Below, one piece after another: positions 34,517-41,171 of a stretch of DNA of 41,171 nt (its first letter is position 1; the number at the start of each line of letters is the position of its first letter). The position numbers were made by a program, and so were the translations under genes. The DNA comes from Bacteroides sp. (GTDB taxonomy: Bacteria; Bacteroidota; Bacteroidia; Bacteroidales; Muribaculaceae): contig JAMPEM010000018.1 of NCBI GenBank assembly GCA_023665145.1, positions 1 through 41,171 of the forward strand, read 5' to 3'. The notes under the pieces were generated by a model. It was not told the DNA's origin, ran no database searches, and saw only the letters and a list, made by a program, of their open reading frames with translations.

Positions 34517-34524
34517 CAAAGTTA
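34517..34524 (-). promoter_or_regulatory. -7 promoter element upstream of purH
   Basis: TAACTTTG on the minus strand is a full match to the Bacteroidota -7 element TAnnTTTG, about 100 bases before the purH start. No clear TTG lies 19-20 bases upstream, where the sequence is A/T-rich, so the -33 part is weak. It probably drives purH and, by read-through, the mre cluster. Confidence 0.6.
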
Positions 34525-34625
34525 CAAAAAAAATCTGAAAAATTTAATCGTATTGTTTTTTTTATTGTTAAACAAATTAAAAAATGACCAAAACAATAAT
34601 ATTAGCAATGTTACTAAATCAGACA

Positions 34626-34656
34626 GGAGGCGAACATTTGATTAATGTTCACCTCC
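34626..34656 (-). terminator. 13-bp hairpin after the TPR gene
   Basis: Arms 34626-34638 and 34644-34656 pair with one mismatch around a 5-base loop. It lies about 33 bases beyond the TPR stop codon and before the purH promoter, where a terminator is expected. The minus strand lacks a long T run after it, so termination may be partial. Confidence 0.6.
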
Positions 34657-34689
34657 CGCCGTGTTCTTTTCAATTCTGAATTCCGAGAA

Positions 34690-35886
34690 TTAGAAATATG
34701 TAGCTATTGCATAATCGACATTGTCAATTATCGAATTTAATTGTCCGTCATCCGGTTTGAGTTTGCGCGCGCGTTCACCGGCTTTTGATGCCGGAATAAA
34801 ATAATTTTCCTTTACTGCAGTCTTGGCGGCACGAGCTTCGGCTGAATTCCCTTCAATCTTATTATAAGCTTCAGTTCCTTTCTTATAGAAGAATATAGCT
34901 GCATTCTTCAGATTGTCAAAATCGGAAGATTCTGTATCCAATACTTTCCGATATAATTCTTCAGCCTTTGCTTCATTTCCCGCTCTGTCTTCTACGTAAG
35001 CAAGCAGACCATAAAGGTTTCCGTTTTCTGGATTCTTTGCAATCTCGCCTTCCACTATAGCTATTGCTTCAGGATATGCTTTTTTATCTACCTTATAACT
35101 TACCAAATTGCTGAGGAAGAAAAGGGGAGAGGTGCCGAAATGTTCCAGACCCTGTTGTGCAACTTCATATATTGCTTCTTCTGCTTGCTTAATGGCTGTT
35201 GTGTCTCTTTGTGCTTTAGTCTGCCAGCATGCGATTTCGTATGTATATACTTCAGCATCAGCAGCATTAGTGAGACGGGCGCGTTTAAATGAATCGGCAG
35301 CTTTTTCAATCTCATTTGCTGAATAAGCCATCAAACCTGCATTTTTAAATGCAAGTGCTATGGTGCTGTCATTCATCGTAGTGGGATATTTTGTTGCAAT
35401 GTCACCACAATCATAAAATGCCTCGTAGGCATCATTGTATTGCTGCTTTTCATAAAAGTATGCACCACTATTCCAATAGTCACCTACACGTTTTGTGAAT
35501 GTGCCACTGATATTACCGCTGAATTTCGGTTTTACTTGTCCTTTTTCGTTTGGTAATTGATCCAGCTCACTGGCTTTGATAAAATATTTATATCCATTGA
35601 GCAAATTCATTCCCATAGCACCTTGATCTACATTCGCGTCCTTGGAAGTCTGAAGCTTGGTATTAAGTTTATCAAAAGCATCAAATTCTATTTTACCTGC
35701 GATGTAATAGGTATTAGCATCATTTGCTGTGCTTGGATCCTGCATCGCGCTGTTTATCAGAGTGCGAGCTTCACTGATTTGATCAGGCTTACCCGACAGT
35801 TTTTTTGCAGCATCTACTGCCGTTTTTTGTGCGCTTAGCGATGCAACTGCGCCAAAGCAAAGCGCGAGGGCTATGTACTTTCTCAT
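34690..35886 (-). CDS. Exported tetratricopeptide-repeat protein
   Basis: From the chosen ATG the protein has 398 residues and begins with a signal peptide (M-R-K-Y-I-A-L-A-L-C-F-G-A-V-A-S-L-S-A-Q). Upstream ATGs at 35946 and 35943 would place a 20-residue polar stretch before the signal peptide, so the ATG at 35886 is preferred. The mature part is helical with several TPR-like units (for example Y-N-D-A-Y-E-A-F-Y-D-C-G-D-I-A and G-L-L-A-Y-V-E-D-R-A-G-N-E-A-K-A-E-E-L-Y). Such proteins are periplasmic or outer-membrane-associated scaffolds. It lies downstream of gyrA but is separated from it by about 150 bases containing a long inverted repeat. Confidence 0.85.
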   Translation of the reverse strand: MRKYIALALCFGAVASLSAQKTAVDAAKKLSGKPDQISEARTLINSAMQDPSTANDANTYYIAGKIEFDAFDKLNTKLQTSKDANVDQGAMGMNLLNGYKYFIKASELDQLPNEKGQVKPKFSGNISGTFTKRVGDYWNSGAYFYEKQQYNDAYEAFYDCGDIATKYPTTMNDSTIALAFKNAGLMAYSANEIEKAADSFKRARLTNAADAEVYTYEIACWQTKAQRDTTAIKQAEEAIYEVAQQGLEHFGTSPLFFLSNLVSYKVDKKAYPEAIAIVEGEIAKNPENGNLYGLLAYVEDRAGNEAKAEELYRKVLDTESSDFDNLKNAAIFFYKKGTEAYNKIEGNSAEARAAKTAVKENYFIPASKAGERARKLKPDDGQLNSIIDNVDYAIATYF

Positions 35887-35949
35887 ATAATAATGTGTAT
35901 TTGTTTTTCCCTTATCTTTTTGTTTCACATAATACTTTGACATCATTTT

Positions 35950-36010
35950 AAGTAATCGGTTTAATTAGTACACATAATTTAAAGTGTATCAATATATTAA
36001 CCGATTGCTT
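35950..36010 (-). repeat. Compound inverted repeat between gyrA and the TPR gene
   Basis: Outer arms 35950-35961 and 35999-36010 (12 bases, one G-T-type mismatch) enclose an inner T-A-C-A-C/G-T-G-T-A pair (35969-35973 and 35984-35988). It begins 26 bases after the gyrA stop codon. There is no T run on the minus strand, so it may be a weak terminator, an RNA-processing site or a regulator site for the TPR gene. Confidence 0.45.
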
Positions 36011-36035
36011 GTTTGCTGTCACAATATCTTTTTCA

Positions 36036-38663
36036 TTAATCTTCATCCTCATTTTCATCCTTTCCCGTATCATGTTCTGATTCATCAAATTCCGGATTGT
36101 CAAGGATTTCTTCAGCCTCATTATTTATTTTCCGTTCGACATATTCTGTGTGATGTAACTCATGAAGATTATCGGATTCTTTGTTATCTGCTTCTATAGT
36201 TTCCTCAACATTCTCTTCCTCATCTGAAGCTACCTTACAAACAGACGCAATTACATCACCGCGCTTCTTCAAGTCGATAAGTTTTACACCCTGAGTGGCT
36301 CTACCGGTAATTCTGATATCTCGTACTGACATACGCAATGTAATGCCACTTTGATTGATTATCACAAGGTCATTATCGTCCGTAACACTTTTGATTGCCA
36401 CAAGATCACCGGTCTTGTCTGTGATGTTCAAAGTTTTTACCCCTTTCCCTCCACGGTTTGTTACACGGTAATCTGCTAATGCCGAGCGTTTCCCAAATCC
36501 ATTTTGTGATACAACCATTACATCGTTTTGAGTATTTTCAGCCATTATTATCATTCCTACCACCTCATCAGAATCAGATCCTAAAGTCATACCTCTGACA
36601 CCCGCTGAAACACGCCCCATATTTCTTACTTTGGATTCATGGAAGCGAATTGCACGGCCTTCACGGTCGGCAATTATTATTTCGCTGTTGCCATCTGTAA
36701 GTCTTACGGAAATCAGCTGATCATCATCTCTGAGCAAGATGGCATTAACACCGATAGCTCTTGGATGCGAATAAGCGGAAAGGGAAGTTTTCTTTATCGT
36801 TCCCTTCTTTGTGCAGAATATTAGATTGTGTGTAGAATTATAATCCGGATCAAGCAGATGTTTTGTCCTTATTACTGCATTTACAGAATCATCGGCATCT
36901 ATTTGTAGGAGATTCTGAATGGCACGACCCTTGGAATTCTTTGCACCTTCGGGAATTTCATATACCTTAAGCCAATAGCATCTTCCTTTACGGGTAAAGA
37001 AGAGGAGATAGTTATGATTTGATGCCGGGTATATATGTTCTATAAAATCTTCATCGCGAGTGTCGCTACCTTTTGCTCCGGTACCACCACGATGCTGTGC
37101 TCTAAAATCGCTGAGAGGAGTTCGTTTAATGTATCCCAAATGAGAAATAGTGATAATCATCTCCTCATCCGGATAAAAATCTTCTGCATTGAGGTCACCT
37201 GAGAATGGATTAATACGAGTGCGACGTTCATCGCCATATTTGTCGCGAATCTCAACCAACTCATCTTTAATCACCTGACGGCACACTGCATCATCATTCA
37301 GGATATCATTAAGGTGAGCTATCTGACGCTGCAATTCTTCAAACTCATTGCGCAATTTGTCCATCTCCATACCGGTAAGTTGACGCAATCGCATCTCAAC
37401 AATTGCCTGAGTCTGGACATCATCCAAATTGAATCTTTCCGACAGTGTAAGTCGAGCTATTTCAGTGGTGGAAGAATTGCGGATTATCTTGATTACTTCG
37501 TCAAGGTTATCTACGGCAATCATCAATCCTTCAAGGATATGTGACCGCTCCATAGCTTTCCGAAGCTCGTATTTTGTTCTGCGAATCACGACATCATGAC
37601 GATGGTCGATGAATGATTGTAGAAGCTCTTTGAGGTTCAGAGTTTTGGGACGCCCATTTACGAGAGCGACATTGTTTACGCTGAAAGAAGTCTGAAGTTG
37701 TGTAAGCTTATAAAGTTTATTGAGAATAACCCTTGCATTGGCATCACGTCGGATATCAATAGCTATGTGCATTTTTCCGCGAGCCGATGTGTCGGTGATA
37801 TCAGTTATTCCGTCAATCTTTTTTTCTTCTACAAGATCGGCAATACTTTTTACAAGGTCGTTCTTTATGACGCCATATGGGATTTCCGAAATTACGATTT
37901 GATCATGATTCCCGTCAGATTCAATTTCTGCCTTTGCACGAATTATAATTCTGCCACGTCCGGTCTCAAATGCATCCTTAACACCTTGAATACCGAAAAT
38001 TTCACCCCCTGTTGGGAAATCCGGTGCTTTTATATACTCCATCAATCCCTCTATGTCAAGCTCCGGATTATCTATAAGAGCTAATGATGCGTTAAGAACT
38101 TCCGTGAGGTTATGAGGTGGCATATTTGTAGCCATACCCACAGCGATACCTGATGCCCCGTTTACGAGTAGATTCGGAATTCTTGTTGGTAGAACGGAAG
38201 GTTCTGACAATGTATTATCAAAGTTTGGAACAAAGTCTACAGTTTCTTTGTCGAGATCCTGAAGCATTTCCTCACCCATTTTTGCCAGTTTTACCTCGGT
38301 GTAACGCATGGCAGCGGGGGAGTCACCATCAATTGATCCAAAATTTCCTTGACCAAACACAAGCGGATATCTAAGCGACCATTCCTGTGCCAATCTAACC
38401 ATGGTAAGATAAATCGATGAATCACCATGCGGGTGATATTTACCCATTACCTCACCTACTATACGGGCAGACTTTTTTGTATCACCGGAGAAGCGATTTC
38501 CTAACTCGTTCATTCCGAATAGCACACGACGATGTACCGGTTTAAATCCGTCACGCACATCAGGTAAAGCTCTGGAGACGATTACAGACATCGAATAGTC
38601 GATATACGCACTTTTCATCTCCGACTCAATATTCACAGGAATTATTTTGTCTTCGTCTTGCAT
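36036..38663 (-). CDS. gyrA: DNA gyrase subunit A
   Basis: GyrA is the DNA-breaking and rejoining subunit of gyrase. The 875-residue protein has the catalytic tyrosine Tyr121 in A-A-M-R-Y-T-E, the quinolone region G-K-Y-H-P-H-G-D-S (74-82), and the C-terminal beta-pinwheel with a GyrA-box-like R-G-G-K-G, which favours gyrase over topoisomerase IV. The last 60 residues are strongly acidic. At the position matching E. coli Asp87 the residue is Leu86 (S-I-Y-L-T); Ser82, the match of E. coli Ser83, is kept. It has a strong promoter and about an 85-base leader. Confidence 0.96.
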   Translation of the reverse strand: MQDEDKIIPVNIESEMKSAYIDYSMSVIVSRALPDVRDGFKPVHRRVLFGMNELGNRFSGDTKKSARIVGEVMGKYHPHGDSSIYLTMVRLAQEWSLRYPLVFGQGNFGSIDGDSPAAMRYTEVKLAKMGEEMLQDLDKETVDFVPNFDNTLSEPSVLPTRIPNLLVNGASGIAVGMATNMPPHNLTEVLNASLALIDNPELDIEGLMEYIKAPDFPTGGEIFGIQGVKDAFETGRGRIIIRAKAEIESDGNHDQIVISEIPYGVIKNDLVKSIADLVEEKKIDGITDITDTSARGKMHIAIDIRRDANARVILNKLYKLTQLQTSFSVNNVALVNGRPKTLNLKELLQSFIDHRHDVVIRRTKYELRKAMERSHILEGLMIAVDNLDEVIKIIRNSSTTEIARLTLSERFNLDDVQTQAIVEMRLRQLTGMEMDKLRNEFEELQRQIAHLNDILNDDAVCRQVIKDELVEIRDKYGDERRTRINPFSGDLNAEDFYPDEEMIITISHLGYIKRTPLSDFRAQHRGGTGAKGSDTRDEDFIEHIYPASNHNYLLFFTRKGRCYWLKVYEIPEGAKNSKGRAIQNLLQIDADDSVNAVIRTKHLLDPDYNSTHNLIFCTKKGTIKKTSLSAYSHPRAIGVNAILLRDDDQLISVRLTDGNSEIIIADREGRAIRFHESKVRNMGRVSAGVRGMTLGSDSDEVVGMIIMAENTQNDVMVVSQNGFGKRSALADYRVTNRGGKGVKTLNITDKTGDLVAIKSVTDDNDLVIINQSGITLRMSVRDIRITGRATQGVKLIDLKKRGDVIASVCKVASDEEENVEETIEADNKESDNLHELHHTEYVERKINNEAEEILDNPEFDESEHDTGKDENEDED

Positions 38664-38746
38664 TGTTAATTAGTTAGTTTATAGAGGCTTTAATACTGCT
38701 AATAAATCTTTTCGTCATGATTCTGATATTAAGCCAATTCAGAGAG

Positions 38747-38777
38747 CAAAGTTACTCTTTTTTTTTTAATCAGACAA
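38747..38777 (-). promoter_or_regulatory. Bacteroides-type promoter of gyrA
   Basis: On the minus strand TTG (38775-38777) is followed after 20 bases by TAACTTTG (38747-38754), a full match to the Bacteroidota consensus. The spacer contains a run of T/A bases. Leader length to the gyrA ATG at 38663 is about 75-80 bases. Confidence 0.8.
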
Positions 38778-38804
38778 GATATAATCGAATTTTTTTGCTT
38801 TAGT

Positions 38805-38827
38805 GTGTTGCGGTAGTGTCGCAACAC
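38805..38827. repeat. 8-bp hairpin at the edge of the degraded region
   Basis: Arms 38805-38812 and 38820-38827 pair perfectly (GTGTTGCG with CGCAACAC) around a 7-base loop. It sits just outside the gyrA promoter and just before the first broken coding fragment, so it could mark the end of an inserted element. No matching second copy was seen in the window. Confidence 0.4.
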
Positions 38828-38834
38828 CCTATAA

Positions 38835-38978
38835 GAAGAAAATCCCGACATCGCCACCGAGTTAGCCCCTAAACACGACGAAAAGGACTATGAGGAAATC
38901 TTGCAGTGCAAGCCTAAGCAGCAATCAAAAGTGGTTGATATCTTTACTCCAACCTTAGGCAGTAAAAAACAATGGTAG
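38835..38978 (+). pseudogene. C-terminal fragment of an unidentified protein (gene remnant)
   Basis: One plus-strand frame stays open for 47 codons between two stops and reads like a genuine hydrophilic C-terminus (E-N-P-D-I-A-T-E-L-A-P-K-H-D, later S-K-V-V-D-I-F-T-P-T-L-G, ending K-K-Q-W). It has no start codon in frame, so it is a truncated remnant. I cannot name the parent protein; a mobile-element gene is a guess from the setting next to terminators and other fragments. Confidence 0.45.
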
Positions 38979-39052
38979 TAGAGCCAAGAGAACAATACAG
39001 TCCGCCAATCGTGACTTCAAGACCTTCATTCTGTCAGTTCGGAACTTAAACC

Positions 39053-39094
39053 AAGTCAGGCATCGAGTAACGCTACTTGATGCCTGACTTTTAG
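39053..39094 (+). terminator. Strong rho-independent terminator (17-bp stem)
   Basis: Arms 39053-39069 and 39074-39090 pair over 17 bases with a single G-T-type mismatch and a 4-base loop, and four T follow at 39089-39092 on the plus strand. It would end plus-strand transcription about 75 bases after the remnant at 38835-38978, which suggests that an intact plus-strand gene or operon once ended here. Confidence 0.75.
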
Positions 39095-39162
39095 ATTATT
39101 CGCATTGGAAGCTCGTAAATGAATCCCTTTCCTGCTCAGGAATACCGTCTTTTGCTATTTGA

Positions 39163-39291
39163 GCCTTAAATGAATTTGTGCAAAAAACGGTTATTAAACC
39201 ACTGAATCGACGTGTTGGAATAGATAAATTCACCACACCCGATTTTTGGCATAAAAGCACAGAACCTCGTAATGAAAAAATATTCAGCTAA
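39163..39291 (+). pseudogene. Short coding-like fragment between stops (gene remnant)
   Basis: The frame from 39163 to the stop at 39289-39291 gives 42 residues with a protein-like composition (A-L-N-E-F-V-Q-K-T-V-I-K-P-L-N-R-R-V-G, later F-T-T-P-D-F-W-H-K). The same frame continues upstream to about 39091 apart from one TGA at 39160-39162, so it may be the end of a gene with a nonsense mutation. No family is recognised and there is no start codon. Confidence 0.3.
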
Positions 39292-39306
39292 CATCGATTA
39301 TAAAAG

Positions 39307-39450
39307 ATGAACCCGGTCACAATTCTTGCGGCCATGCTGTGGATTGCATCACTTATAGGATGTAATTCCCAAGAGCCTGAAATCGTAAAACTTGATATAC
39401 CGATTATAGATATGACATTGCCACAAATAAACGCAGTGAAAATATTGTGA
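39307..39450 (+). CDS. Small predicted lipoprotein, possibly truncated by a frameshift
   Basis: The 47-residue product starts M-N-P-V-T-I-L-A-A-M-L-W-I-A-S and has a lipobox L-I-G-C (16-19), so Cys19 would be lipidated and the protein anchored in a membrane. After only 28 further residues it stops. The stop overlaps a GTG that opens the next frame (39447-39575), so the two may be one gene broken by a frameshift, or two coupled small genes. Too short for the usual gene callers; it may be part of the degraded region. Confidence 0.4.
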   Translation: MNPVTILAAMLWIASLIGCNSQEPEIVKLDIPIIDMTLPQINAVKIL

Positions 39451-39575
39451 GCGTAGGAAACAAACGCACATATGGCAAATTATATGCTACTTCGAACTAC
39501 GAACGCTATGGCCGTGAGCTTTTTATGTACGATTATCAGATGGGCGCGAACAACAACGTGTTCCGAGTCCTCTGA
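39447..39575 (+). pseudogene. Frame-shifted continuation of the small lipoprotein gene or separate tiny ORF
   Basis: This frame is open from 39396 to the stop at 39573-39575 and gives 42 residues from GTG 39447 (V-S-V-G-N-K-R-T-Y-G-K-L-Y-A-T-S-N-Y, later E-L-F-M-Y-D-Y-Q-M-G-A). The GTG overlaps the lipoprotein stop as GTGA. A single frameshift in 39396-39447 would join both into a lipoprotein of about 85-90 residues. A clean terminator follows 25 bases later, which supports a formerly or currently expressed plus-strand gene. Confidence 0.35.
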
Positions 39576-39600
39576 CCCCTAATCCTCCCTCTCTCCTTCA

Positions 39601-39627
39601 AGCCTTGCTTCGGCAAGGCTCTTTTTT
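39601..39627 (+). terminator. Rho-independent terminator with TTCG loop
   Basis: An 8-bp GC-rich stem (39601-39608 with 39613-39620) closes a stable TTCG tetraloop and is followed by C and six T (39622-39627). It is a textbook plus-strand terminator. Its T run touches the stop codon of the convergent ATPase gene. Confidence 0.9.
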
Positions 39628-40880
39628 CATAACTCTAATGAATTTTCTTTCAGAAGAAAATCATAGATAGAGATGATTGTGATTCCCGATTCATTGTGTA
39701 GAACCGGTGTGTATTCACCAAGTACGATAATCTTTTTGAATGAATCGTCAATACGTCGTAACGAAGCTTCTTCTTGTTTTACCTTATCTTCATCAATCAT
39801 CTTATATGCTGATTGGATATAGTAACGCTTACTCCCTTGATTGCATACGAAATCTACCTCATAGTATTGATGCTCCTGAACACCATTCTCATCACGTTCC
39901 CGTTTGGGTACGACCCCAACATCAACGCTGAAACCACGAGCAACCAACTCGTTGTATATGACATTTTCAAGCAAATGTGTATATTCCACTTGCCTAAAAT
40001 TTAGTCGTGCATTGCGTAATCCGCAATCAGTGAAATAATATTTGTACAAAGTCTCGATATATCGTTTGCCCTTTATATCATACCTTATAGCCTTTTCGGT
40101 TAAAAATGAATCGCATATATACTCAATATATTTCACCACTGTATTACGGCTCACATTGATATGTTTCACACTTGTAAATGTATTGGACAACTTTGTGGCG
40201 TTTGTCAAACCACCAATCGAGGATGCCATTATATTAAGGAGTTCATCGAGTACTTTAGTGCTTTTCAAGTTATAACTTACTATAATATCTCGCGTATATA
40301 CTCGCTCAAACATCGCATTCAGCAAATTAGCTTTTTCCTCTTTTGATTCTTCCAAAGCCACTTGTGGCATTCCTCCATATATCATATACTCCCGAAGAGC
40401 GTCAGCTTTGTCTAAATCAGTAGTTTGAAGAAACTCTCTGAATGATAATGGATGAAGTCTGATTTCGCGTCCACGTCCGGCAAACTCAGTTCTAATCTCT
40501 TTGGATAAGAAACGAGCATTGCTACCTGTTACATACACATCTGCATTTTTCATATTCAGATAGCTATTCAACACGTCCTCAAATTCGGGAACAAGCTGTA
40601 TTTCATCTATCATTATATAGTGCATCCTATCATCTTTCAGACGAGAATCTATGTATTCAAGCAAGGCATCCGGGTCTCGCAATGCCTTGTTACGCCTATC
40701 TTCAAGGTTTATATCAATTATGTGTTCGTTATCAACTCCTTGCTCCTTTAGCCAATTACTATAAAGAGTTGATAACAGAAATGATTTGCCGCATCTACGT
40801 ATGCCGGTAATAATTTTAATCATTCCATTGTGACGCAATGAAATGAGCTTATTAAGGTATTTAGGTCTTTCTATAATCAT
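39627..40880 (-). CDS. AAA-type ATPase with DUF4143 (archaeal-ATPase-like family)
   Basis: From the ATG at 40880 the protein has 417 residues. It has Walker A G-I-R-R-C-G-K-S (26-33), Walker B Y-I-M-I-D-E-I-Q (88-95), a sensor-like V-T-G-S-N-A, and a C-terminal DUF4143 part with E-V-D-F-V-C-N, which looks like a degenerate nuclease-fold core. These proteins are abundant and variable in Bacteroidota; their function is not established. A GTG seven codons upstream (40901) is less likely because it lies inside a palindrome of the leader, and relatives begin with M-I-x-R-P-x-Y-L. The gene is alone, with its own promoter, and is often acquired horizontally. Confidence 0.88.
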   Translation of the reverse strand: MIIERPKYLNKLISLRHNGMIKIITGIRRCGKSFLLSTLYSNWLKEQGVDNEHIIDINLEDRRNKALRDPDALLEYIDSRLKDDRMHYIMIDEIQLVPEFEDVLNSYLNMKNADVYVTGSNARFLSKEIRTEFAGRGREIRLHPLSFREFLQTTDLDKADALREYMIYGGMPQVALEESKEEKANLLNAMFERVYTRDIIVSYNLKSTKVLDELLNIMASSIGGLTNATKLSNTFTSVKHINVSRNTVVKYIEYICDSFLTEKAIRYDIKGKRYIETLYKYYFTDCGLRNARLNFRQVEYTHLLENVIYNELVARGFSVDVGVVPKRERDENGVQEHQYYEVDFVCNQGSKRYYIQSAYKMIDEDKVKQEEASLRRIDDSFKKIIVLGEYTPVLHNESGITIISIYDFLLKENSLEL

Positions 40881-40894
40881 CTCGATGATATAAG

Positions 40895-40910
40895 CTGGCA
40901 CGTGTGCCAG
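40895..40910. promoter_or_regulatory. Inverted repeat in the ATPase leader
   Basis: Arms CTGGCAC (40895-40901) and GTGCCAG (40904-40910) pair perfectly across two bases. The site lies just downstream of the predicted transcription start and 15 bases before the ATG at 40880, a usual place for a repressor operator or a leader hairpin covering the ribosome-binding region. Confidence 0.5.
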
Positions 40911-40922
40911 TTTTTGTCAGTG

Positions 40923-40954
40923 CAAAGTTAGCGACAATATTTGAATGTTCCAAA
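40923..40954 (-). promoter_or_regulatory. Bacteroides-type promoter of the ATPase gene
   Basis: On the minus strand T-TTG (40951-40954) is followed after 20 bases by TAACTTTG (40923-40930), a full consensus match. It drives the ATPase gene and is back to back with the -7 element of the plus-strand ClpP-like gene. Confidence 0.75.
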
Positions 40955-40989
40955 TATTCATTGTCTTTTCCACCATTATAATATAGCGG

Positions 40990-40997
40990 TAGCTTTG
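40990..40997 (+). promoter_or_regulatory. -7 promoter element of the ClpP-like gene
   Basis: TAGCTTTG on the plus strand matches TAnnTTTG and lies 22 bases before the ATG at 41020. No TTG is found at the ideal 19-20-base distance, so the -33 part is weak. Confidence 0.5.
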
Positions 40998-41019
40998 CGG
41001 TGTAAATCACGCAAACGCT

Positions 41020-41171
41020 ATGGCAAAAACCACATATCACATTTCACTCAATGGCTACGTCGGCGGTGCCGACTTCGACCGCAAGGCGGTTGACACTATG
41101 CTTGCATCGCAGAGCAGCAAGCGTGTCAATGTGCTTATTGACAGCCTCGGTGGTTCTTTGGCCACCGGCCT
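41020..41171 (+). CDS. ClpP-like serine protease, 5' part only (runs off the window)
   Basis: The first 50 codons start M-A-K-T-T-Y-H-I-S-L-N-G-Y-V-G and include V-N-V-L-I-D-S-L-G-G-S-L-A-T-G. The D-S-x-G-G-S-x-x-x-G segment is the oxyanion-loop signature of ClpP-fold proteases, as found in ClpP-related prohead or head-maturation proteases and in Bacteroidales mobile-element copies. The catalytic Ser would lie beyond the window. Base use is clearly more GC-rich than in the AT-rich genes to the left, which hints at a different origin. Confidence 0.7.
   Translation, partial: MAKTTYHISLNGYVGGADFDRKAVDTMLASQSSKRVNVLIDSLGGSLATG

Noticed and set aside
36036..38663. Topoisomerase IV subunit A (parC) instead of gyrA
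   Set aside because: The C-terminal half has the full pinwheel with a GyrA-box-like R-G-G-K-G and the length fits GyrA.
39627..40901. GTG start of the ATPase gene at 40901
   Set aside because: The codon lies inside the leader palindrome, and the ATG at 40880 gives the M-I-x-R-P start usual for the family.

Overview
The window reads as chromosomal DNA of a member of Bacteroidota, order Bacteroidales. The evidence is the AT-rich base composition, the gene order purH-mreB-mreC-mreD-mrdA-rodA, BspA-type leucine-rich repeats, and several promoters of the Bacteroides type (TTG, 20 bases, then TAnnTTTG). A gut family such as Muribaculaceae is a reasonable guess, but the sequence alone does not prove it. 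Almost every gene lies on the minus strand, so the window is transcribed from right to left.

Layout from left to right. Bases 1-1588 hold a hairpin that may be the end of an insertion element and a plus-strand outer-membrane barrel gene. Bases 1599-5525 are a tightly packed minus-strand operon glnS-rfbB-recR-acetyltransferase with a clear promoter. Bases 5705-24909 are a signalling island. Bases 25043-26873 carry a carbon-nitrogen hydrolase, a PlsC-type acyltransferase and a small unknown gene. Bases 26932-34415 hold the rod-shape cluster rodA, mrdA, mreD, mreC, mreB with purH upstream. Bases 34690-38663 hold an exported TPR protein and gyrA. Bases 38800-39626 are a gene-poor stretch of short, broken coding fragments and strong terminators. 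The window ends with an AAA ATPase and the first 50 codons of a ClpP-like protease.

The signalling island is the most striking part. In order of transcription it encodes a stand-alone LytTR regulator, a membrane FHA/zinc-ribbon protein, an EF-hand protein, a secreted BspA-like LRR protein, a secreted coiled-coil protein, and a second EF-hand protein that is a paralogue of the first. These are followed by a secreted caspase-like peptidase with its own EF-hand loop, a zinc-ribbon/FHA protein, a membrane PP2C phosphatase, six tandem membrane Ser/Thr kinases and a secreted Sel1-repeat protein. The caspase-to-Sel1 run has gaps of at most about 70 bases and several overlaps, so it is probably one or two transcripts. 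All six kinases share an HLD catalytic motif (non-RD) and a special segment after the ATP-binding lysine, but each carries a different predicted extracytoplasmic tail.

The simplest model is an envelope-sensing phosphorylation network. Kinases sense different signals outside the inner membrane, PP2C resets them, FHA proteins read phosphothreonine, and EF-hand proteins plus the exported caspase-like peptidase form a calcium-linked output in the envelope. The gene identities are well supported; the joint function is inference.
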